Positions 33,921 to 41,006 of a DNA stretch of 43,741 bases are shown piece after piece (position 1 is the first letter of the stretch; the number at the start of each line of letters is the position of its first letter). Source of the stretch: a virus; the IMG/VR virus record IMGVR_UViG_3300027917_000074, positions 1-43,741 of that record; one strand, given 5' to 3'. Below the pieces are notes generated by a model that was not told where the DNA came from, did no database searches, and was given only the letters and a program-made list of their open reading frames with translations. A program made the position numbers and the translations under genes.

Positions 33921-34167
33921 ATCCACATCCTTTCAATGCATGAGCCAATAAATAAAATACATCTGATTCTAATCTTTTAAATCCACTTACTGTTCCACTT
34001 TTAGAAATAGATAAACTTTCACCATATTCTGATATTTTTTGTAAATTAACTTTATAATTTCCTGTACATTGATCACCAGTTTTTTCATTAATAATTTCTA
34101 TAACACCAAGACTCCTCTTCTTTTCTTCATCCCCATAAGGTAGTAATTCTATAGTACATCTAATCAT
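33910..34167 (-). CDS. Conserved small phage protein, 85 aa
   Basis: The pattern MIRCTIELLPYGDEEKKRSLGVIEI, then GNYKVNL, then GTVSGFKR, then DVFYLLAHAL is one I recognise from short hypothetical proteins spread among phage early regions (beta strand, GDE turn, IGxxxI strand, GNYxV strand, W/F-xLL helix at the end). The function of that family is unknown to me. It overlaps the RNA ligase gene by 8 bases. Confidence 0.65.
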   Translation of the reverse strand: MIRCTIELLPYGDEEKKRSLGVIEIINEKTGDQCTGNYKVNLQKISEYGESLSISKSGTVSGFKRLESDVFYLLAHALKGCGYEV

Positions 34168-35083
34168 TCTTTATCTCCTTTACAAAATTATTTTCCAACA
34201 ACTTTTCCTTATAATACTCAGGAAATCCCACTATGCTCTTTCTAAGTATTTGATCTTTAAATATTTTCCATAGAGCTATTTTTATTTCTTCTTGTTCTTC
34301 TGCAACTATGTCGGATTGTATGTGTTTAATCAATTTACCGATATCTTTAGGATCGTTCTCTAATTGATCTAGTTCTTTCAAAGCCTGTATAGCTTTATCC
34401 CAACGTGCCTCTGATCTGAATGCTTCTATTAGTACCTCAAGCTTCCCTTTTCCTGTGTGTGTTGTCTTCCATTCTTTATTTTGGACTTCCTTGAATTTCT
34501 CAGAAACGTACTTACCACACATCACTCTATAAATATGTCCTCCAATATCTATACCTTTATTGTAATTCTTAGCCACTATCCCTTCAATTTTAACTCCACC
34601 TAGAAATGATTCAGTTTCAAGAAGTTTAAATATATCTTCAGGATTGTCTACTTTTCCGTAGAATAATAAAGGTACTACATCAATATCTAATTCTTTTGCG
34701 TATTCTTTCAATACATCATAATCAGAAACATACTCATCTTCACTTTTAACAGAAAAAAGAGCCATATGATTTTTAGGTATTTTATCATATTTTAATAAAT
34801 TATGTTTCGGTTTTTGTAAGTACTCAACTGTAACTTGTGTGTTATTTGGTATTCTGTCTTGTATTTTTATTGAATACTCTACAGCCTCTATAAACATTTT
34901 CTCAGGAGCATCCAATACTATTTCTTTTCCTTTACTCCTGCACTTAAGTTCATTGTCAAACTTACCTAGTGAGTACTGCGATCCATCGACTTTTTCTGTA
35001 ACTTCTACTTCATCTTCAAAAATACCTCTAATATAATTATTTCCTATAGCAAAAATCTTTGGGAATTTTGTTAATTGATTCAT
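34160..35083 (-). CDS. RNA ligase (nucleotidyltransferase superfamily), 307 aa
   Basis: ATP-dependent RNA ligase motifs stand in order: motif I EKVDGS with adenylated Lys31; a motif III-like region VTVEYLQKPKHNLLKY (84-99) and MALFSV (107-112); motif IV KIEGIVAK (165-172); and motif V around Lys191/Lys196 (MCGKYVSEKFKEV). The size matches phage Rnl2/Rnl5-type enzymes. It would seal 3'-OH/5'-phosphate RNA ends, as in tRNA repair after host nuclease attack. The C-terminal ~100 residues are helical and may set substrate choice. It lies 10 bases after the RNR gene in the same transcription unit. Confidence 0.8.
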   Translation of the reverse strand: MNQLTKFPKIFAIGNNYIRGIFEDEVEVTEKVDGSQYSLGKFDNELKCRSKGKEIVLDAPEKMFIEAVEYSIKIQDRIPNNTQVTVEYLQKPKHNLLKYDKIPKNHMALFSVKSEDEYVSDYDVLKEYAKELDIDVVPLLFYGKVDNPEDIFKLLETESFLGGVKIEGIVAKNYNKGIDIGGHIYRVMCGKYVSEKFKEVQNKEWKTTHTGKGKLEVLIEAFRSEARWDKAIQALKELDQLENDPKDIGKLIKHIQSDIVAEEQEEIKIALWKIFKDQILRKSIVGFPEYYKEKLLENNFVKEIKND

Positions 35084-35093
35084 CTATCCTCCT

Positions 35094-37766
35094 TTATATT
35101 TCACACATACCTGTCTTACATTGAACGTCTTCTTCATTTAAAGTCTTCTTAGCTTCTTTTGTGTACTTCTTTATTTCAGCATCAGTCAGTCTATAATACA
35201 CTTGTTTTTCTCTACTATTATCTCTATAAACTGTTACTCCTTTAAGGTCTGATAGGTATTCCATTAAATATTTGTCCAAATCTTTAACAGTTGTTTTCTC
35301 AGGTAGTATAATAGTTTTTGATACACCTGAATCTGTATACTTTTGTATAGTTGCCTGTACTTCTAAATGTTCTTCAGGTTTTAAGTCTAAACTGTCAACA
35401 AACCAATCTTCCTTAACATTTTCTATAGCTAGTGGATGAATATAAATTCTCTCACTAACTCTGTCTTTTCTTCTATAACCTTTAAATGGAAGAGGTTCAA
35501 TACCCCCCACTACATCTGCTAATAAGCTAGTTGTACCTGTGGGAGCTTGTGTTATTAAGCAGGAGTTTCGTATTGAATGTTCTCTTATCTCCATTCTTAT
35601 TTTAGCAGGAAGTTTTTTTATAAAGGATGCTCTCATGTAGTCTATTTTATTATATTTCGGAAAAGCTCCCTTTTCCTTAGCTAATTCCACAGAAGCTAAA
35701 TATGATGTGTCTCTTATAAATTTGTATAATTTTTCTATTTCATTTATACATTTATCCGATCCATATCTTATCTTTTTCATAAACAAATAATCTGCTAACC
35801 CCATAGTACCTAAGCCTATACGTCTTGCATTTTTGGCTATTTCTTCTTGTTTAGGTATGGGAAAGAAAGATAAATCAATAATATTATCCATAAATCTAAT
35901 TGATTTATATATAACATCTTCCAACTTTTTCCAATCAGTATTTACATTTGTAACAAACTTAGGAAGGACTAATGAACCTAGATTGCAAGTATCGAATTCA
36001 CCAAGAGGCTGTTCACCGCAATTAGATACATTTAACCCACCAGACCAATAAGTATGACTATACCCACTTACTGTAATATCATACACATCTTCAGTAGATA
36101 TATATTCTTTTTCAATAATCTCAAAAGAAGTTTTAGACCTACCTATATACTTTCTTTTTTTTATAGCTTTTTGTAAAGATTCTACTTTATACTTTTGTAA
36201 AAAACCAATATGCTTATCAAATAAATGTATATCTGTAGAAATATTGACATCGTAGCTGTTTTTACAGGCATAAATACCATTACTAAACTTAGTTGTTTTA
36301 CTAATATTTTTTGTAATATAAGAACTTATTCCTACAGAAGATAACATCTCTTGAACATCCTCAACAATTCTATAAGAAGAAGCTCTCAAAGAAACTCTGC
36401 TATACTTCTCTAAGACAGTTCCATTTGCTGTAAAAAGTCCTCTTAGAAAGGACTTAACTATTATAGGAGTACTAAATTTGAATCTATTAGGTACATATCT
36501 ATAATACGTTTTAGGTAACTCTTTATAGTTTATAGAGGTTGCTACTTCAAATGCTCCTTTTTTTAGTTTATCTCTATTTTTTAACAGTAAATGTGATATT
36601 TCTGAATCAAAGTAATCTTTGTCATTCTCCCCAATAATTAAATATACTAAATTATTAGAGGCTTTATGTACAGACCCATCTCCAATTACTAACCCATCTA
36701 TAACAATATTATCTATAAACTCTTCATTATTTGTAATAGACCCCCGTAAACTATCTATAGTCTCCGCTTCATCTACTTTTATTTTTTCTCCATTAGATAA
36801 AATCTTATGATTTTTAGTTCCATAGAATGAACCTGCAGTTGTTTTATATTTATAAACTTCTTTTACTCCTGAATAATGTATATTAGTTACTTGAGTCCAC
36901 CCATTCTCACTCCATATAGAATCCCCTACTTGTAGTGCTCCTAGAGTACTAATCCCTCTTGGTGTCAATACCGTAGCCCATTTAGGCTGGCATGGGTTAG
37001 TACAAACAATTGGGGAGAAGTAATACGTATTATTTTTCCTTAAATTATCCCAATTTACTAAGCCTGGTTCTGCGTGATCAATCATATTTTGTAATATCCT
37101 ATCCCATATATTTCTTGCTTTAACTGTAGTATATACTTTTCCTGCAAATTTAAGCTCCCAATCTTCATTATTTTCTACTGCTCTAAGAAATGTGGAATCT
37201 ATTGCTACTGAGATATTGAATTGAGTTAATTTATTATGTTCTATTTTTGCGTCTATAAAATCTAGTACTTCAGGGTGGTACACACTACACATAGCCATTC
37301 CTGCTGATCTTCTAGCTCCTCCTGTTTCTAGTCGTTTCCCAACTTCATCAAACATCTCTATAAATGATATCATTCCACTCGACTTACCTCCTCTTGTTTG
37401 AAGAGGAGTTCCTTTTGGTCTTAAATTAGAAAAGTTTATTCCGTTACCACCACCATAAGCAGATACCACACCATAATACTTTAATGTTTCTAGTATTGAT
37501 TCTATAGAGTCTTCAATTGGCAAAACATTACAATTACTAGTAGCAGGTTTTAGCTTCCCTACATTCCTTAATATTCTTCCTGCAGGGATAAAATACATAG
37601 GGTCTATAATTGATATAAAATCGTCACAATGTTTTTCTTGGTTTGATCTTTCATTTTTTGAGGTTTCTTTACATATTCTTTCTGATAATTGTTCCCATTT
37701 AGTTTCTTCTTCCCAAAAGTATCTGCTTTTAGCTATTTCGTAAGCATTATCACTCAACTCCACCAT
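35094..37766 (-). CDS. nrdJ: Class II ribonucleotide reductase containing an intein, 890 aa precursor
   Basis: Removing the intein (residues 259-582) leaves a 566-residue enzyme. The catalytic layout follows adenosylcobalamin-dependent RNRs: Cys79 (TSNCNVLP) and Cys594 (CNLGS) as the reducing pair, Cys583 in NPCGE as thiyl radical Cys with Glu585, and C-terminal Cys883/Cys888 for re-reduction. The 11-residue spacing 583-594 and 5-residue spacing of the tail pair match the Lactobacillus class II enzyme (408/419, 731/736). TGGARRSAGMAM and APTGTTSLLA are further family blocks. It reduces ribonucleotides to deoxyribonucleotides for phage DNA synthesis without oxygen. It is shorter than most class II enzymes, as in other phages. 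Confidence 0.85.
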   Translation of the reverse strand: MVELSDNAYEIAKSRYFWEEETKWEQLSERICKETSKNERSNQEKHCDDFISIIDPMYFIPAGRILRNVGKLKPATSNCNVLPIEDSIESILETLKYYGVVSAYGGGNGINFSNLRPKGTPLQTRGGKSSGMISFIEMFDEVGKRLETGGARRSAGMAMCSVYHPEVLDFIDAKIEHNKLTQFNISVAIDSTFLRAVENNEDWELKFAGKVYTTVKARNIWDRILQNMIDHAEPGLVNWDNLRKNNTYYFSPIVCTNPCQPKWATVLTPRGISTLGALQVGDSIWSENGWTQVTNIHYSGVKEVYKYKTTAGSFYGTKNHKILSNGEKIKVDEAETIDSLRGSITNNEEFIDNIVIDGLVIGDGSVHKASNNLVYLIIGENDKDYFDSEISHLLLKNRDKLKKGAFEVATSINYKELPKTYYRYVPNRFKFSTPIIVKSFLRGLFTANGTVLEKYSRVSLRASSYRIVEDVQEMLSSVGISSYITKNISKTTKFSNGIYACKNSYDVNISTDIHLFDKHIGFLQKYKVESLQKAIKKRKYIGRSKTSFEIIEKEYISTEDVYDITVSGYSHTYWSGGLNVSNCGEQPLGEFDTCNLGSLVLPKFVTNVNTDWKKLEDVIYKSIRFMDNIIDLSFFPIPKQEEIAKNARRIGLGTMGLADYLFMKKIRYGSDKCINEIEKLYKFIRDTSYLASVELAKEKGAFPKYNKIDYMRASFIKKLPAKIRMEIREHSIRNSCLITQAPTGTTSLLADVVGGIEPLPFKGYRRKDRVSERIYIHPLAIENVKEDWFVDSLDLKPEEHLEVQATIQKYTDSGVSKTIILPEKTTVKDLDKYLMEYLSDLKGVTVYRDNSREKQVYYRLTDAEIKKYTKEAKKTLNEEDVQCKTGMCEI
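36021..36992 (-). mobile_element. Intein with LAGLIDADG endonuclease inside the RNR gene, 324 aa
   Basis: The intein starts at Cys259 (CQPKWATVLTP, block A) and ends at Asn582, just before catalytic Cys583; splicing would join NP to CGEQ. Block B is GSFYGTKNHKIL (Thr, His). Block F is VYDITVSGYSHTYWSGG with its His. The penultimate residue is Ser, not the usual His. A dodecapeptide endonuclease domain is present: first motif IDGLVIGDG (about 356-364), second LRGLFTANG (441-449). The second motif has Asn where the catalytic Asp/Glu is expected, so DNA cutting may be lost or reduced to nicking. The site is the RNR active-site motif, a known hot spot for inteins. Confidence 0.88.
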
Positions 37767-37890
37767 CTATTTCCTCTCCTTTGTTCAATCCTTCCTTGTC
37801 AATAAATTGTTGTATAATGTAACTATATTCGGGGTAGTCTTCCTCATTTGGTTTATAGTATGTTTCTTCCCATACAAATTCCTCATTTAT
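37750..37890 (-). pseudogene. Small acidic gene lacking a standard start codon, 46 codons
   Basis: The frame INEEFVWEETYYKPNEEDYPEYSY and onward to GGVE, with TGA at 37750-37752, looks coding: acidic, aromatic, and overlapping the RNR start as other genes here overlap. The first codon at the expected distance (9 bases) after AGGAG is ATA at 37888-37890, not ATG. A 33-codon ATG frame at 37886 exists in another phase but looks unlike a protein. Either ATA is used, or an ATG was lost by G-to-A on the coding strand. Function unknown. Confidence 0.5.
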
Positions 37891-38068
37891 TATTTTTTAC
37901 TCCTAAGTATTTTTGGCTAATTATAAATGCATCATCTTTACATTTCTCACATACTTTTGTTACAGACCCATAAAATCTCATTAGAGAGTATTTGAGTTCT
38001 TCTTTCTCATATTCTTTGTGGCATAGAGGGCATTTTACCTTATCCCATTCTTTTATCTTTCTTCTCAT
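37883..38068 (-). CDS. Small zinc-finger protein, 61 aa
   Basis: The product MRRKIKEWDKVKCPLC and onward has Cys13-x2-Cys16 and Cys40-x2-Cys43, a four-Cys zinc ribbon, then a short C-terminal helix. The start is uncertain: ATG 38068 is chosen because longer versions (ATG 38086 or 38125) overlap the previous gene deeply and lack a ribosome site; only a weak AGAAAAAG precedes 38068. This gene is intact, unlike most of its neighbours. Function unknown; several four-Cys ribbons occur in this operon. Confidence 0.55.
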   Translation of the reverse strand: MRRKIKEWDKVKCPLCHKEYEKEELKYSLMRFYGSVTKVCEKCKDDAFIISQKYLGVKNNK

Positions 38069-38285
38069 AATATTTCTTTTTCTCATAATGAAGGATAATT
38101 CTATAATCGTTAATTCTATGATCATAAATACTTTTGAATTCTTCTACAGGTAGAAATGATATCGGTGTTTTATATTCTTGAATTCCATAAGTTATAAGTC
38201 TAAATGCTATTAATTCTCCTTCAACATCAAATACTTCTACTTCTGCTTCGTCTACTCCTTGGGCTATTTTAAATTTCATACTCAT
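38040..38285 (-). CDS. Small hypothetical protein, 81 aa
   Basis: The start at 38285 (MSMKFKIAQG) follows AAAAGGAAAATAAGT, which is also the end of the upstream interrupted zinc-ribbon gene. The product has alternating strands (AEVEVFDVEGELIAFRLITYGIQEY) and then a helix (PVEEFKSIYDHRINDY) and a Lys-rich end. Codon reading is clean with no internal stop. Function unknown. Confidence 0.6.
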   Translation of the reverse strand: MSMKFKIAQGVDEAEVEVFDVEGELIAFRLITYGIQEYKTPISFLPVEEFKSIYDHRINDYRIILHYEKKKYYEKKDKRMG

Positions 38286-38287
38286 AC

Positions 38288-38449
38288 TTATTTTCCTTTT
38301 GTGTTGCACACAGGGCAAGTAGGTTTAAAGTTATCTCTATTCCTGTTTCTTTTAGATAATAATAGTCGCTATAAATACCTACAGCATCTCCATTCTTTTA
38401 CTGTGAATACATGCCTACCATTTACATGTTTAAAATATAAAGTTTTTAT
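38288..38449 (-). pseudogene. Zinc-ribbon gene interrupted by in-frame TAG, 53 codons plus stop
   Basis: Reading from 38449 gives IKTLYFKHVNGRHVFTVKEW, then RCCRYL, a TAG at 38369-38371, then RLLLSKRN, and it ends KPTCPVCNTKGK with TAA at 38288-38290. The two halves lie in one frame, and Cys-Cys plus CPVC make a plausible zinc site. No ATG is in frame; the candidate first codon is ATA at 38447-38449. A Trp (TGG) at the TAG would fit the context. The gene ends 2 bases before the start of the next, as for intact genes here. Confidence 0.5.
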
Positions 38450-38450
38450 C

Positions 38451-38648
38451 CTACATTATATATTCTCCTAGAACAGCCTCCATTTCTGCTGCACATAAAA
38501 CATCTGATTCATCTGTCGGACAACCAAAATCTATCCATCGTTCCACGATGTCTATATCCTTAAAGATTCAACCATTTTTTTCAGCTATCCATTTAGCTGT
38601 GTTTAAAATAAATGCATCTGCCTCTTCTTTGTTTTTAAACTTCTTCAA
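38451..38648 (-). pseudogene. Small gene interrupted by in-frame TGA, 64 residues if read through
   Basis: A TTG start at 38648, 8 bases after AGGTGG, opens MKKFKNKEEADAFIL, then NTAKWIAEKNG, a TGA at 38568-38570, and continues in the same frame IFKDIDIVERWIDFG, PTDESDVLCAAEMEAVLGEYIM to TAG 38451-38453. Both sides are clearly coding in character (amphipathic helices, acidic). Trp in place of TGA (NG-W-IF) would fit. Function unknown. Confidence 0.5.
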
Positions 38649-38660
38649 TTATAACACCAC

Positions 38661-38840
38661 CTAGTTTGTAACCCAAAATATTATAATAAGGAGGGCAGTA
38701 TTAAAACTTCCTCCTAAATAAATATCCATATTTGTAGTTAAGGGGAATTCAATAAAACTCATAGAAATAAAAGAGAGTACCCATAGTGTTACTACAAATG
38801 TTCTAGCTATTTATTTACTTAGACTTTTTTTGTTTAACAT
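38661..38840 (-). pseudogene. Small membrane-protein gene interrupted by early TAA, 58 residues if read through
   Basis: ATG 38840 follows AAAGGAG and gives MLNKKSLSK, then TAA at 38811-38813, then in the same frame IARTFVVTLWVLSFISMSFIE, a break, and GSFNTALLIIIFWVTN to TAG at 38661-38663. The part after the TAA holds two hydrophobic segments typical of a small two-pass membrane protein. Alternatively the ATA at 38808-38810 replaces a start ATG directly after the previous gene. Either way one codon is wrong for normal expression. Confidence 0.5.
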
Positions 38841-39603
38841 TTTTCTCCTTTATAGGTTCTCCCACTTGTTCATATGTAGCTCCATTTAATTTCCTGTCTT
38901 CTACGTCAGCATAGATTTTATCCAATACTGTATCTAAAGAGAGATCACAATATTTATCTATCCAATCTGCTATGAAGTACAGTCTTCTAGAACACTTCAT
39001 TACACCAAATAGAATAGGGTCTTTCTTCTTTTCTATTTCTTTCTTAGTTAGTTTAGTTGATTTACCTTTAGGATCATAGTGTAATATAACGAAATTGTCA
39101 AATGTTTTTAAATTCTTAGCACGTTGTAGTTCTTGTAATACAGGTTCAGGAATTATTCTACAGAAGTTCTCTATCCAATCCAATTTTATACTCTTACTTA
39201 TAACATCCTTAAACTCTATTAAGTCTTCTTCTGTTAAAAACAATTCAAAGCCATTTGTCTTTAGGTATATTTCTTTTTGTATCCTCTCCTGTTCTTTTTC
39301 AAACGTTTCGTATAAAGCAGTTTGCCCACTATCTTTTGCTTGTTTCATTAGTTTTTGTAGCTTTTCTAATGATTCTATTTGAAGAGGACTCATTCTTAGT
39401 CTCATTGCTTTGAGTTCTTTAAAGAACTTTGTTGGTGAGTATCGTAGCTGTCTTAATGCTTTAAACACATCTCCTGGGTATTTTATTATAACTTCTAATA
39501 GTTTGGCAATATTTATCTTGAATTTAGCTTTATCAAGATTAGTAGAGAATGTGCTATTTGATATTTGGTAAGTAGCAGAAGGTGTACTATCAGCAGTTAA
39601 CAC
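38815..39603 (-). CDS. Conserved phage protein, main open part, 262 aa
   Basis: The clean frame opens with GTG 39603, with a GAGG 8 bases upstream that could allow restart. The true gene seems to begin at ATG 39705 and to be cut by a TGA at 39616-39618 (see next entry). The protein is helical and charged, with a C-terminal domain containing DPILFGVMKCSRRLYFIADWIDKYCDLSLDTVLDKI, a block seen in large-phage proteins of unknown function. No catalytic motif is evident. It overlaps the following small membrane-protein frame by 26 bases. Confidence 0.65.
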   Translation of the reverse strand: MLTADSTPSATYQISNSTFSTNLDKAKFKINIAKLLEVIIKYPGDVFKALRQLRYSPTKFFKELKAMRLRMSPLQIESLEKLQKLMKQAKDSGQTALYETFEKEQERIQKEIYLKTNGFELFLTEEDLIEFKDVISKSIKLDWIENFCRIIPEPVLQELQRAKNLKTFDNFVILHYDPKGKSTKLTKKEIEKKKDPILFGVMKCSRRLYFIADWIDKYCDLSLDTVLDKIYADVEDRKLNGATYEQVGEPIKEKNVKQKKSK

Positions 39604-39615
39604 CCCACTTGTTCC

Positions 39616-39705
39616 TCAATCTGTAGAAGTAGTGTCGTCACTTGTGTCTACACTTACTCTAAAATTGTCAAATACTTTCAATGATGTACCATCTGATGAT
39701 ATCAT
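39616..39705 (-). pseudogene. N-terminal 29 codons of the preceding protein, cut by TGA
   Basis: ATG 39705, with an AAGGAGAAAGAAA ribosome site and a 4-base overlap with the upstream gene, starts MISSDGTSLKVFDNF, then RVSVDTSDDTTSTD, then TGA at 39616-39618. After it the same frame continues GTSGVLTADSTPSATY into the 262-residue protein. The signals at this ATG are much better than at GTG 39603, so this is probably the authentic start of a 296-residue protein with one stop inside. Confidence 0.55.
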
Positions 39706-39824
39706 TTTCTTTCTCCTTTTTTCTTTCGTAGTATAACTTTTCTTTCGGAAGGTTCTTCTGTATGAAATTCATATCCTAGTTTATTTGTTAATAGATATAA
39801 TTTATTATATACATCCAAAGTGGA
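39702..39824 (-). pseudogene. C-terminal part of a frameshifted gene
   Basis: This frame reads DVYNKLYLLTNKLGYEFHTEE, cut here for length at Glu, then PSERKVILRKKKGERK and TGA 39702-39704, which overlaps the next ATG in the usual ATGA. It has no good start. It continues the protein begun at 39991 if one base is restored near 39805-39815 (for instance GG in place of G after TGGAT). Total length would then be 96 residues. Confidence 0.5.
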
Positions 39825-39991
39825 TTAGTACATGAGATAATATAAGGTTCAAAATCTTTATTATCTATTACTCTTTTCTTGAGTAGTGAGTGTTCAAGTT
39901 TCTTATATTTATTATGCAAACGTGTAAATTCAAATACTAATTCCTCAAAGTTCTTTTTTCTTACGAATTTAGGAAATTTTAAACACTTCAT
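39788..39991 (-). CDS. N-terminal part of a frameshifted small gene, 67 aa as read
   Basis: ATG 39991 has a strong AAGGAGG site. The product MKCLKFPKFVRKKNFEELVF continues as a basic/acidic helical protein to about CTNPLWM and then runs into an unconvincing tail (YIINYIY) and stop. The downstream frame carries a better continuation to 39702. It is therefore probably a 96-residue protein broken by a one-base deletion. Function unknown. Confidence 0.5.
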   Translation of the reverse strand: MKCLKFPKFVRKKNFEELVFEFTRLHNKYKKLEHSLLKKRVIDNKDFEPYIISCTNPLWMYIINYIY

Positions 39992-40003
39992 TTCTTTCCT
40001 CCT

Positions 40004-40378
40004 TTATTTAAAAAATATTTTCCACCATTTTTCTTTATTTTCTGTAGCTTCTTCTTTAGTTGTTTCTTCTCCTGTTTCTTTATCAAAAAATCTAGCTCCT
40101 GTGCTTTCTGGTAAGAATCCCATTACTATAGAATTAAATTGATCTACTGCTAAACCTAAAACTTCTTCATACTTTTTTATACATTTCTTACACAAATCCA
40201 TATGTGCATATTGTGTTTTACATTTTTGATATTCTATTTCCCATTTAAGAACAACACCACTTTTCTTCTTCTTTGTTCTTTCTAGTAACATTACAGGCTC
40301 ATGAACTACAGCTAATTCATCTACATTTTCTGTTTCAAAATCACAAAAGTCACATTTATGTATGCTTTTTGTTGCCAT
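40004..40378 (-). CDS. Zinc-finger hypothetical protein, 124 aa
   Basis: Cys-x2-Cys near the start (HKCDFCDF, Cys9 and Cys12) and CKKC in the middle (DLCKKCIKKYEE) form a four-Cys zinc site resembling those of bacterial Zn-finger proteins that begin with a CDxC knuckle. A long helix follows CKKC. The last ~35 residues are Glu/Lys-rich (ETGEETTKEEATENKEKWWKIFF). GAGGATATAA precedes the start. The gene is intact. Function unknown. Confidence 0.65.
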   Translation of the reverse strand: MATKSIHKCDFCDFETENVDELAVVHEPVMLLERTKKKKSGVVLKWEIEYQKCKTQYAHMDLCKKCIKKYEEVLGLAVDQFNSIVMGFLPESTGARFFDKETGEETTKEEATENKEKWWKIFFK

Positions 40379-40386
40379 TTATATCC

Positions 40387-40620
40387 TCAAATGTTTTTGT
40401 ATATTATTTTTTCAAATTTTTTATTAATTTCTTCTTCTATATTTGGATTTTCTTTTTTCTCTTGTTTAATCATATCCTCTATTCTATTTAACAATTTACC
40501 GATAATTAGGATGTAATACACAGTTCCAACATACCCTGCTATTTCGTAATGTTCTTTTCTTAGAAGATATAATCCGAATTGTATTTGGTCTGCTTCTTCT
40601 ATATCTATTTCTAATTTCAT
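40387..40620 (-). CDS. Small hypothetical protein, mostly helical, 77 aa
   Basis: The start overlaps the stop of the protease-like gene by 4 bases, and AGGAAGGATAAA lies upstream. It has a mixed helix (IEEADQIQFGLYLLRKEHYEIA), a moderately hydrophobic segment (YVGTVYYILIIGKLLNRIEDM) and a Lys/Glu-rich end. The hydrophobic part is marginal for a membrane pass. Function unknown. Confidence 0.6.
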   Translation of the reverse strand: MKLEIDIEEADQIQFGLYLLRKEHYEIAGYVGTVYYILIIGKLLNRIEDMIKQEKKENPNIEEEINKKFEKIIYKNI

Positions 40621-41006
40621 TTTATCCTTCCTACTTTCAAATAATGTTTTGGCCTATCTGGATATAATAATGTTATATCTTCATCCCAAGGGTCTTTTAT
40701 TACACCTTTATTGTTTCTCACTACCCAATGCCAATTTATATCATTATCCCTGTAATCTACAGCTAGTATGGATAATTTAGGTAAGTCTTTATATCCTTTA
40801 AATTTTAATCTTTTTTTACTTATACTCAATCCAAACTTCTTTCCTATTCTAGATAAGTCTGCCCCATTAGTATCACACATAGTCTTTCTTTTCAACAGAT
40901 TATTTTCTCTAGCTATTTTTCTTACTGTTTTATATCCTACTCCTGCAAGCATAGCAATACAAGCTAGGCCACAACCAGTATCATCTAATTGTCTCACATA
41001 TCTCAT
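40617..41006 (-). CDS. C39-like cysteine protease fold protein, 129 aa
   Basis: The start RQLDDTGCGLACIAMLAG matches the peptidase C39/papain-like entry motif Q-x-D-x-x-x-CG-x-A-C-x-A-M: Gln6 (oxyanion hole), Cys12 or Cys16 as nucleophile. His93 in INWHWVVRN and Asp105 in KDPWDED stand where the His and Asp/Asn of the triad are expected. Related phage and bacterial proteins cut Gly-Gly leader peptides or act as small cysteine hydrolases. The start overlaps the HAD gene by 4 bases. The substrate is unknown; an anti-host or protein-processing role is speculative. Confidence 0.65.
   Translation of the reverse strand: MRYVRQLDDTGCGLACIAMLAGVGYKTVRKIARENNLLKRKTMCDTNGADLSRIGKKFGLSISKKRLKFKGYKDLPKLSILAVDYRDNDINWHWVVRNNKGVIKDPWDEDITLLYPDRPKHYLKVGRIK

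Noticed and set aside
37883-37886. 33-codon ATG frame starting at 37886 in place of the acidic frame
   Set aside because: Its product (MRNLYGKKHT and onward) looks like out-of-frame translation, and it stops before reaching the RNR start, whereas the acidic frame overlaps the RNR start as neighbouring genes do.
37750-39705. Stop codon reassignment (TAG or TGA read as an amino acid) as the explanation for interrupted genes
   Set aside because: All three stops occur inside interrupted genes, while TAG, TGA and TAA all serve as ordinary ends of good genes in the window (for example TAG at 6481, 12295 and 34160, TGA at 10985 and 33546). A single reassigned codon cannot explain the pattern.
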